Positions 39,701-51,700 of a stretch of DNA of 64,000 nucleotides are shown here, in pieces. Source of the stretch: Anisus vortex (taxonomy: Eukaryota; Mollusca; Gastropoda; Planorbidae). Below the pieces are notes generated by a model that ran no database searches, was not told where the DNA came from, and saw nothing but the letters and a program-made list of their open reading frames with translations. The stretch spans positions 20,098,926 to 20,162,925 of the forward strand of contig OX421506.1 in NCBI GenBank assembly GCA_949126835.1. Reading direction: 5' to 3'. The position numbers and the translations under genes are program-made. Position 1 is the first letter of the stretch. Each line of letters opens with the position of its first letter.

Positions 39701-42700
39701 TTATATCTCCCCGCAATCCCATTTCTCCTACTTTCACTTCATTTTGTCATTCTCACGCACACACACACTCTCTCTCTTTCTATCTCTCTAATTTCACACC
39801 TTATGCAATCTCTCTTCTCTCTGTATTTCCCCACACTCCGCTTTTCTCTCTCTCCCTCTCTGCCTTTCACAGTCTCTTTCCCATGCTCTCTCTCTCCCTC
39901 TCTCTCTCTCTCCCCTCTGTAGTGATGGTCCTTTCTCATTCCCACTCCCTCACAAAAACGTTGTTGACCTCTCTTGTCTGACGTTGTGTGAAACTGGAGT
40001 GTCTCGACGTTTCGTTCGGAAGGGGGGGGGGCGGGGGAGGGGATCCGAAATTCTACCAGCGTTGAATGGGTCACTCGGGATCAGTGTTTTCTTGACATAC
40101 TTTTTTTTTTGTGGACAAACTATGGTGCGTTGAGCGTTGGGCTGGTCATTTTGCCCTGCCTTTTCCTGGTCTAATGACCTAAATAACCATTGAGTCAACC
40201 CTCGTACTTTGTATGTGCCAACTTTTATATTCACATAAATACCCCTCCCCCTGTTTGCTCTTTTCTTCTCTTTTTTATTCTCTCTCTGTCTCTCGCGCTA
40301 TTCGTTCCCAATCTTTTTCCTTTGGTGGCGCCCCCCTTTTTGAAGTAAGGTTTCCCCCATTGCTCAAGATGTCGCATTTCACCGCATTGAAGAGAAAACT
40401 AAAAAAACAAATAAATAGTATGAAAGTCTCTGGGATATTCCGCGGACCTCCCTCCTTGTAGAACAACCGCGGATCCCCCCTAGGGCAGGGGTCGGCAACC
40501 TAAGGAACACGCGTGCCAGACTTGGCACGCAGAAACGATTTCAATGGCATGCGAGAGAACTCCGAGAAGATTTTTTAATGCAAGTCAAAACAACGTACGT
40601 CCGCATAACTAATTGGTACTGCGTGGCGAACTACATGGGAATCATACTGGACGTCGACTGTTTTAGTTCAGGAATGCTTGTATGCAAAGTTCTCATCATT
40701 GGACTTGCGATCTGTGATTGAATCTGTCTATTATTAAGAAAGTCAATTTTATAGTTTCTTTCTTAAGTCTCTTCTAGAAGAAAGTAGCATGGATTGTAGG
40801 TAAAGTCTTGGTTAAATTCGTTTCTGGTCTGGAAGCAATTACGGTGTGTATTGATAAAAAAAATAATAATTCCGATATTGAATGAGAACTGACTGTTGAA
40901 GCCGATGTTTCTGAATGACATGAGAACTGACTGTTGAAGCCGATGTTTCTGAATGACATGAGAACTGACTGTTGAAGCCGATGTTTCTGAATGACATGAG
41001 AACTGACTGTTGAAGCCGATGTTTCTGAATGACATGAGAACTGACTGTTGAAGCCGATGTTTCAGAATGACATGAGAACTGACTGTTGAAGCCGATGTTT
41101 CTGAATGACATGAGAACTGACTGTTGAAGCCGATGTTTCAGAATGACATGAGAACTGACTGTTGAAGCCGATGTTTCTGAATGACATGAGAACTGACTGT
41201 TGAAGCCGATGTTTCTGAATGACATGACGACACATTTGAGTGAGTTGAACTTGCATTTACAATACCGGGGTCTCAAAATGCACTTGAAGTGGAGGGGTTT
41301 TGGCATTTCTTTCATTTTAAACATTTACAAAATGGGCATCGAAATGTGACGATTCGCGGGAAAATCGGAAACGAATTGCTGCTTAGGAAAGTCATCTGTT
41401 GTCAACTGCAAGGCATTTGCTCTACTGTCAACTTTAATTCTCATTTACACTAGTGAACATATTTTATCGAACATGAAAGTTGTTTTGATCATACCAAGTA
41501 GTCACTTAAATTTGAACACTCACATGTGACTAAATATGTACCTGACATTGAACAATTAGCGAAGAGCACTCAAGTTCAAGGAAAAGGCGCTCATTAATTG
41601 ATACATGCTAATTACATTCAAAAGAGTTTTTATGCTCATCTCTCTTAATTAAGCTTAAATACAATTATTTCTAAAACCAATAGTTTTGTTTTATTATTGC
41701 AATAAAAAAAACAGGCTAATAGAATATACTTACATTATATTTTGTAATTGTAGTAATTATTAATGTTTAAAAAATAAACTCCTTAAATTGACTTTAATAA
41801 AGCAGAAAATGTTTATTTACAAAGTATTTTTTTTCCATCTAATTACACAATGAAAAAAGAGCATAATGCTGAATTTATAAATAAAGAAAAAATAATTTTA
41901 AAGCAAAACTAGTTATATTTTACAAAAATTAACTCATTTGGCATCACTAGCATCAAATTTATTTAGAGAATTTATTTAAAGGGAGATAATTAAACTGTTT
42001 TTCTTTTGAGTTTATATTTTTTAATAAGATTTTTTTGTTTTCTTTAAAAACAAAAATCGGCAAACAATTTATAACTTTAAATGATAAAACTACAAAAGAT
42101 AGTTGAACATTATATAAATATTATATGACTAAATAATTTATATGAACATTTTCAAACATCATGTTAGCTACCCAGTTTTTATTATTATTAGGTATCTATT
42201 CCACTTAACTATACCGATATCTGATTAGTATATTTAATTTTTCACCAGCAATAATATATTTGCCTAAATTTCAGTATGTTGAGATCTAAATGTAAAGAAT
42301 GTATAGCTATTACTAGAATAATATCTTGACTCTTGACAACTAAATTCAAATGTTGTTACATTAACCATTAACTACATATTTTCATTTTCGTCTGTTGTTG
42401 TCGTTTCAGGGCATAGAACTGTTATCAACGGGATATACGCCATATAAGCATCATTATTATTATTATTAAGTTGAGAAATGAAATTGTGTATTAGCTGTGA
42501 ATGGATTTTTTTTTAAACTATGATAATAACAAACAGGTTAATTTGTTATTAAATATAAAATGCTTTAATGATTTTCTCTATAAAGCTCCTTTTCTTTTGG
42601 TATTGGTCTTGCTACGACACTAAATAAACTGTCTTATGAAAATAATATAGTTGTGCAGTTTGACTTTCACGCTGTTGGCACGCTGAATATTTTAGAAATC

Positions 42701-45700
42701 CTAGTTTGGCACACTATAAGCAAAAGGTTGCCGACCCCTGCTCTAGGGCACTAAGGCGCAGAATAATTTTGGGAACCACAGCTCTGATATACTATTTTTA
42801 ACCCCATCTAAAATGTGACAACCCAACAGCTGTCATTGAGCCTGACAGAGATCGGCGGCTTCCAAATCTAAGCATCTTAGGTCCCAGTCTTTTTTTCCCC
42901 CAGATAAATGTCAAAGAGACCCAACGTTTTGTCCAATTTGCCCAACCGCTCCAAACCCAAAATACTATTTAGTCTTGACTAGATGAGAGGCTCACTGGGT
43001 GTTGACCAGTGCAAGCTTCAAACTGTGGCTGAGTTTCTCAATGCAAACAAAAAACAACCAAAAAAGGGGAGTTATGAACGATTATAATAATGAACATTCA
43101 ACGGTGATTCTCCAAAATTTAATTTCTGAGAAAACTCTTGATAAATGAAAACTTTCTGGTGCAATTGAGTTAATAGTCAATTTATTTGATTTATAGAAGT
43201 ATGGTCAATGACATCTGGTTTTGCCAGGGGTTTTATAATAACAAAAACTGCTTATTGTTTTGTGTGCTCAGTTGTTGATGATTTTGTTTTTTAAGTGAAA
43301 AAAATCTGAGTTATGGGGATGAATTTACTGTGAATGTCACATTACTGAATTCTGCGAATTTCTTGAGTTACAGGCATGTGCTTCACATTCTCCCGAACAT
43401 TCAAATTTCACATCTTTGCCTGAGTGTTTCATTCATTCATATTTTACATTTTCACATCTATGCCTGTGTGTTTCATTCATTCACTTTATATCTGTGTATT
43501 TCATTCATTCACATGTCACTTTATATCTGTGTATTTCATTCATTCAGCTGTCACTTTATATCTGTGTATTTCATTCATTCACATGTCACTTTATATCTTG
43601 TATTTCATTCATTCACATGTCACTTTATATCTGTGTATTTCATTCATTCACATGTCACTTTATATCTGTGTATTGCATTCATTCACATGTCACTTTATAT
43701 CTGTGTATTGCATTCATTCACGTCACTTTATACCTGTGTATTTCATTCATTCACATCTAACCTCTTGGTGTGCTTCTAGGTACAAGCAGTGAGGGAGGTG
43801 GTCCTCAACAAGAGTAACAATGAGGTTGTGATGGTGCTACAGTACTATGACTACAATGTGGAGAGGGCTATCCAGGCTTATCTTGAAGGTAAAACAACAA
43901 TAAAATAACACCTATATGTCAACATTAAACAAAAAGTTATATGCTTGATGTGTGTTTAGATCAACATAAATGTAGGGTAATATTAAGTAATAATCTAAAA
44001 TTTTCCTTTGCCCCAACTAATGTCTGAGACACCATTCAGAAGACAGACAAAAATCCTAGCATTCACCAGGATTTGAACCCAGGACCTTCATAACACTATT
44101 TGAGCACACTGCTGCCTGGCCACCATGTTGTGTGATTAGATCAACAAAATGTGCACAATAGTAATTCCCCAAAATAGACAATTTTAAACCAGAGATTACT
44201 CTACTTTTTTTTTAATAGTTGGTTGGAGTACTCTTTCCTTAAATATTTAATTTGTATAATCTACAAATTAAAAATGTATACATAATATACTTAAAACCAT
44301 ATTTTGCTGTGTACAATTGTGTATTGAATACATGTATCTAATCTTTTTTCTGTACTTGCATTATATACTTGCAAGTATTATGTAATACCTCTTCTTTTTT
44401 TTATTTTATTATCATTCTACTAGCTTAGAAAAAACAAAAGCAACATGGATTTAGTAAATGGGGACCCTGGCTTTATTTCTCAAAATTTGTTGTTACGGTA
44501 TTTTTTTTCTGGTTTAAATTTCAATTGAGCTTTGCTTTTTTTCCCTTGTCATTTCTATGTCAGATGGGGCTAAAGAGGCTTTGCAGGAGTGGAATGTTTC
44601 AGGGTCAAAGGTGAGTGACATACATTATGCAATCTTTGGTAAACATATCATCTTGACAGTTGTTGAAAGAGTTTTTTTTTTAAATACACACAATACAACA
44701 AGGAGCAAAAGTACACTGTACAAACAGAGCAAGGTTTCTTGATAACAGAAGGACAAGTAGGTCTGCTTTATCTAACATCTTTATTTAGTAGGGTTTTTTT
44801 TGTTTGGTTTGGTAAGGCTTTTTCAGGGCTATAGTCAAATCCGTCTTGAGATTTATAGTGGTGACTACTACTTATCTCTACTAGAACCAGGCAGTACAAA
44901 TGTGATGGCTTAAAGCTTGTGTGTTTAGAAAAAAAAACAATAAGGGGAAGAGTTGAATGATAGAGTAGCAGTGAACTGCATAATCTACTATGTGATATTG
45001 AACATTGTAATAGTAAACAGTTCATACCAATGTAATACTAAACAGTTTATACAATATTAGAAATAAGGGTCTGTTCATTACAAAAGGGAGGGAGGGTTAT
45101 CAATCAAACATTTGTGACGATGCGGAAGGTTTCTGAGCATGCCAGCGTATCAATCCTGACAGAAAATGCCACATAGAAGTTTGTCCTGGGCACCCAGGTT
45201 GTTCCCTAGGTCTACCTGATTCTTTTTGTGGTGGGCAGTCTTTGTTTTAGGGATAAAAGGTGGATGATCATTTGTGCGGACTACAGCTTTATCAAGGGTA
45301 GCTTTTTTTATGGTTTCACAGTATATAATGTACTTTACATATACAGCCATTAGATACTTGCTCACATTGACAAAAAAAAAAAATTAAGCAAGGCAAAAGA
45401 AAGCACAATGAGAATTGAAAATTTTTAATGTTGCATTTAATCTATAGGGCCTGTGAAGTTCACTAATTCACTTTCCATGGCCATGACATATTAGGGGATT
45501 GTGTGGCCTAGCCAACAATTACTTTGCCCCAACTAATTTAAGTTACCCAATAGAGATGGGTACACTCAGGGACACCCTACAGACCTGTGGAAAAAATCCT
45601 AGACTTTACCAGGAATCAAACCCAAGACTATTGGTACACCAGTCAAACATGGCCACTGTACACCAGTCAAACATGGCCACTGTACACCAGTCAAACATGG

Positions 45701-48700
45701 CCACTGTACACCAGTCAAACATGGCCACTGTACACCAGTCAAACATGGCCAATGTACACCAGTCAAACATGGCCACTGTACACCAGTCAAACATGGCCAC
45801 TGTACACCGGTCAAACATGGCCCTTGTACACCAGTCAAACATGGCCACTGTGGTCCATACAATATATAAACCCAGACGCAAATAGTTTTCAAATGTTTTA
45901 AAATTCTACATGTAAGGTATCGCTGAATATAATAATTACACAAGGTGGCTCTCAATGGGTTGTAATTCGGGAATAACTCAACCAAAGATGGAGCAGCAGC
46001 TAATAAAGGGGTTAACAGTGTCGTTTTGATACCGATGTATGCAGCCTTCTTAGACAAAAATAGTTCCTCGTTTTTTATTTGACAAAAATTTCAATTGTTT
46101 ATGCAAAGTTAAGATAAACTGACCAAAAAAAAGGCCTATTGTCTGTATAAAATTCCCAGAGATTAAGTAAATTTTGCTTTATTTCTCCTTATCCTTTCAA
46201 TCGGCAAACATAATAATCATCTATACTGTTGAGAAATTCCTATGATACATATCTTTGTTTTGCTATAAAACTTTTTTTTTAAATCTTGACCAATGCAGCA
46301 GCCAAAAAAACGGAAGAACAAAAAGAAAGCTGGCCCTGGTGACAAAACCGGCCCTTCCCCACCCGTCGCTTCTGCCGACCTCAAAGGGGACGTGCCAATG
46401 GTCAATGGGAAGTCAGGACTGCCTAATGGTGATGTGCCGAATGGTAAGCTCGTAATGCTAGGATTGTTTTTCTTTTATTTTTTTCTGTCCAGATTTTATT
46501 GATGTATGATTGTTATGTCTTCAAAAGGGCATACAAACTCATACAAAGGTATGAATTCTAATTATGGGATCTGCTTGATATAGAGCAGGGGTCGGGAACA
46601 TTTTTGTCCTAGAGAGCCATGGATACCACATATTTTGAAAAGTAATTCCGTGAGAGCCATACATTATGTTTAAAACTAAAAATTCAAGTAAATGTGTGCA
46701 TTTTGTGTAATTTCAACACTAAAAGTACAATAATTATGTCTCTGAATTCTTCTGATGCTGAGCTGCAGTAGACTTTAGCTCATTTGTAGAATGAAATATT
46801 GATATGCAACTAATATGTAGATCAAAAAGTCTAAAAACAAAATTTTTTAAATAATCGAACATTTGACTGTGAGCCAGATGCAGCCATAAAAAGAGCCACA
46901 TCTGGCTCGCGAGCCATGGGTTCCCGACCCCTGATATAGAGCCTATAGACAGAAATGATAAATCTAGTCTACTTTTTTTTATGTACAACTTTAATCTTTA
47001 ACTTTTTCCCTTTTTTAATTTGGTTAAAGGGTAAACCCTTCCAGACCAAGAAGAGTTTCTTTGTCGCTATTATGATTTTCAAAACCGGATATCGGTTTGT
47101 TGGTAGCAACCCTTTTCTTTTTTTTCTGATGGAAATAATAAATAATGTTGAATTCGCACAAAACAATTCTTGAAATGCCTTGCTAACACTATTTAGTCTT
47201 AGATATTGTGTTTCTTTTTTTTTCAAATACCAACTATGGATTGCGATAAAAACAACATCAAACCAAATGTTAAGTTACAGTTAAAATTAACATGAATCTT
47301 TTTACTTTTTGGCTCATCTTTGAAAAAAATGCTTTAATGATGGCTTAGTGTAAACTATGTTCCCAACAGATAAGTCTGAGCGGTAGCAGTACCACTGGAT
47401 TGCGAACGCACCTGCATACGAAGCATCCTGGATTAAAATAGTCATCCTCTTCATATGCTTCTTAAAATTATGGTCAACGATAATCGTAAATTAGATTATC
47501 ACTATTGAAAACTATTATCGGTTTTAATCAATTGGCCCAGATTTTATTTAGTTATAAAGAATTTAATAGTAAAGTGTACAAAATTATATTGTATTCACAC
47601 AAATCAACCCCTTGAATGCCCTGCAAACAATAATTAAGTTTGAACTTTTTTTCAAATATACCTACAAAACTATGCACATTTGGCTTTTCTGGCCAAAAGG
47701 GGGGAGGGGGGGAAAAATCTGGTTTTAAACCGGTTTTATAGAACCAAAAACTGGTTATGAAAACAAACATCCCTAGTTTCTATTCTCTTTGGCCATGAAA
47801 TATGAGTGTCTTGTTGTGTGACCTACAAAATTGCCTAGCAATCTTTCAAAGCTCAATTAATTGGCACAGAGTCAGGGCAAACAATTCTGTCTCTTTTATC
47901 TGGAATTTTGAACGCTTGCTCAACTTCCTTTCCGTGCGGTAGACCGGTAGACGCCCTGTTTTCCCTTGTTAACTTGTTGTTTTCACTCCCACATACAACA
48001 TGCACACGCTCATAAATTATGCAAGGAAGGGAAAATAAAACAACAAAAGAATAGACCGCTGTTAGTCTGCTAAGAGCTTTTTATGTTCAGTCACCTATTG
48101 ATTGGTTTATTCGTGAGTTTTGGAAACATTTGGAGTCCTGTCCTGCTTGTGGTTCTCATACTGGCCAAGTGTACAGACCCCATTTACCTCTGCCCGTCAG
48201 CCTGCTTGAGTCCTTACTATTACCACCACTATTTGTTGACAGATCTCACACGGTTTCGGAAAAGTCTGCGAAAATTTGGGGCTTGATTTTTCAAGTTGGG
48301 GAAGGTTTATAATAATGGACAAATGTTTGTGAAATTAGTGAAAATGTACAAAACAACATGAAAATACTTTTTTATTTATTTTGTAAGTCAATAACCATGT
48401 AGTTTGGGTTTGTATTTAACTTCCATCATGATTTATATTTTTTCTTAAATTATTCTATAAGTTCAATTTTAAAAACATCCACGAGGAATTATTTATTTTC
48501 ACTTGCTATGTACACTGTCGGTGAACAATTTGAAATTTCACACATGCTGCTAAAAATGTTTGTCTGAATTATTTTTTTTACAAGTTTATCAATTTTAAAA
48601 TGATTTTAGAGTAAGAATTATGGTTAAACACTTCCAGTATTTTGAATATAAAAATTGATAAAAATTAAAAAAAGGTTTGTTACTATTCACTGTGCTAGTC

Positions 48701-51700
48701 AGGCTTTCAAAGGCCTTGCTCATAGCAACTAGTGAACAGGCAAACATGAACTTTGGTTTTAATAGTGGCCTTACTTTGGCTGATTATAAGACACTGCAGT
48801 CTTATTAAGTGGCCTTACTTTGGCTGATTACAAGACTGCAGTGTTGGTATGGCCAGTAGTTCAAATCCAGACCAAACAGTATTTTTTTCTTGGTCTGGAA
48901 GTATACCCATCTCTGATGTGTTCCTGATTATAGCCTATTGTACTGGCCAAACAATCGACCTGTAGGCCTTAGAAACTGGTTAGCACTGCTTCAAAATGGA
49001 ACACAATTTTTTTTTCCAGGGGGAGATAAGTCAGACATAGAGTCACTAGCTGACACGCAACCCAGGTCGGAGGCACTGGAATCAACTCAGGCAGCAGCCT
49101 CAGCAGCAGCACCACTGTCAACTTCATCATCCACAACTTCCGCCCCAGCGCCGAGCAAGACAAAAGATACTGTAACCCCGGTCGCGGAGCCTCTTCCACA
49201 GCGCCAGCCGCACAAAGGGAAAGGTCATGGAGGTAGTAAATTGTATTGGGTCATGGATTGGTGGGGGAGGGGGTGCGTTAAGTCACAGTCATGGCAGCTT
49301 AACTGTCCTCGGTTGTTGTTGTTTTTTTAATTATGCTTCTTAAGGCAGCTTATGTATTTAATTCAATTAAAAACACAATTTAAGACATCAAGGTTTTTGT
49401 ATTAAATTTCAGGTGATACCAACAATGTATTTTGTCTATGTTTGTGTTTACTCTTTGACTGTTTTATAACACATTTGTAGATGTGTGACACTACAGAATT
49501 CCATAGTTTAGCCCTGCTTAAATGTGCTGTTGAATGACCTTGGTGGCAACCATGGAATCAGCGCTGAAGGATTTTTTTATATATTCTTTTTGCCTCTTCA
49601 GACTCCCACACTGTGTCGCAGCAACATCACCGTAACAACAGAGAGAGGACCGTCAGTGAGGTTAGCACCAGCTCTGGGATGGGAGATGGCAATCACAAGA
49701 AGCCATTTCAAGGTAAATGCTGTCTTTGTGTATTTGTCTGCCACAGGTCTGGAAACCCAATGCTGGAGAATTTTCATCATAAAAACACAATGACAGAGAA
49801 CACTGCTGTAAAAGTTTTGTGACCCCATTATCACCTTTCTCTTCATAGCATTGTTTAATAAATGTGTAAGATGTCCTGTGTTTTCTGATTAATATCACAC
49901 CGAATCTGCAGTTATCAAGGGTAAAAGATATGATTGAAGAAAATAGCTCTAGGTGGTTAGTCTTTACCTTTTAATAGTTTCCATGCATATATGTTGCATA
50001 AATAAATCTACTGATAATTCACTAGGTCATTTTCTATTTAAAACCGGGGTTTCAAACTGAGTAGGACAGGGAGCCGAAACTAAAATAAGAATTAAGGTTG
50101 CTGGCCGAACTCACAGATCAGTGGAGAAGAAAACCTAATTAAATCTAAACAATTATATGAATTTTCTCTTAAGTGGGATATAAGTCCTGGGGGTGGCCTG
50201 TTGTGATCTGATAGAAATGCATGACTAAGTTGAGTAAACTGTTTGTGTTTTTCTGTGCAGGTCTAGAGAAGGCCATCAAAGATCTCCACCGGCAAACAAC
50301 GTCACTGGAGCGTCTCAAGCAGCTGCTGGACCATGAGATTGACAGGTCCTACAAGAGCATGAAGACTGTGTTTGAAGAGCTAAGACAAGGGTGAGTGGGG
50401 TGGGTTTTTAGCTAACTGTGGTCAAGGATGAATTGGATTACAAAAATTGCTAGCTGCTGTAAAGGGTAATAGGGATTGACGGCTTGCTAGCAATACTAAA
50501 AGATGTGTGTGATTTCAAATCTAGCTAACGGTGGTAATCGCTTAGTAAGATTGGCCTTTTGCTTGCAGTGGTAAAGGGTTAGTGTGATTTAAGGGGTGAG
50601 TGGGATTGGTACATATATTTCATAATAACTGGACTGCCAGAGTGTGATTTGAAAAAACTACAAAGGGTCCAAACATGGCTGCAAAAATTGTTCTGAACAA
50701 TGAAGACAGTGCAACAATTGGAACAATCTGTCTAAAAAAACTGCACTGGCTACCTATAACACTTAGAATAAAATTCAAAGTTTTGACTATACTCTATAAA
50801 AGCCTTCATGGTCAAGCTCCCCAGTACATTAGTTCCATGGTCAAGCTTCATACAGAGAAAAAGAGGACTGCGTTCAAACAAAATCCATCTAAAGCTCAAG
50901 GTGCCAAGCGTAAAAAGAGAAACATTTGCAGCTCACTCCTACAGCGTCGTAGCACCTCTGTGAGGAATAAACTTCCGAATTCAATTAAACATGCTGACAA
51001 TATAGACATTTTAAAAACAAAATTAAAGACACACTTTTTTTATTTATTTTAATAACAGAGGGTAAATGTAAAGCGCATTTGAAGACTTTGTTATGAATAG
51101 CACTGTATAAAAATGAAATTTGTATCACACATTGTTTTTGTAAATTTAGTGGATTTTTTATAAAGGCTTAATTATACTTACAAATATTTTGTTAATGTTG
51201 TTATGTCATTAATATATATATGTATCATGTTTTTCTCTAATATTTGTTACATAGGGTGTTGTTGTTGTTTTTTTTAAACAATTCTTAAAAGGATAAATAT
51301 CATTATATTTATAAAACCAAATTCATTTAATTTTCACTCTTTTGTTCAGACTTAGCAACAGAGAGGCTCAGTTATTGAATGAAATGGATGTACTGAAGAA
51401 AGAAGCCTGTAAGTTTATCTATTAATATTTTATTCAATTTTTTTAAAAGTATTATATTTTAAACAAGCTACATTGCCCGGCGTTGCCCAGGTGAAAAAAA
51501 ACACAGGACTGTATAAGGTGCAGATAAAAATTTTATAAACTACAATTAAAAGAAAGATATAAATCTAATATTTAAATTATAATTTTTTTACTGAAGACTT
51601 TTAGGAAAGTAATTGAAAATAAATATTGTAATCGGGTAAAAAAAAAGGGAAGTATTTTTATTTAACAAAAATCTAAATTGCCCGTAGATTTAAAATGTCT

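Larger units (their letters stand above)
14440..43779 (+). other. Intron 2 (29.3 kb, phase 0)
   Basis: A very large intron separates the N-terminal exons from the UBA-like exons. It carries most of the repeats in this window. I found no second host gene in it on either strand. Stretches without a listed repeat (e.g. 14.5-15.2, 17.3-18.2, 26.5-28.0, 35.3-36.2, 37.9-38.7 kb) are AT-rich with mononucleotide runs only. Confidence 0.8.

Noticed and set aside
39084..39981. Long Ser/Leu/Phe-rich frames on the + strand and Arg/Glu-rich frames on the - strand
   Set aside because: Compositional effect of a CT-rich tract.
40763..41324. 161-codon reverse frame with repeated [11 protein letters not shown] / [12 protein letters not shown] / [12 protein letters not shown]
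   Set aside because: One 38-bp unit read in its three frames in turn; inside a transposon.
43330..43792. Repetitive His/Ser/Phe frames in three phases
   Set aside because: Read-through of the 35-bp minisatellite upstream of exon 3.
45499..46057. Octapeptide-repeat frames on both strands (HQSNMATV and complements)
   Set aside because: 24-bp minisatellite plus SINE sequence in intron 4.
46255..46502. Frames extending exon 5 into its introns
   Set aside because: They ignore good splice sites at 46298/46299 and 46443/46444. Only the spliced frame continues into conserved sequence.
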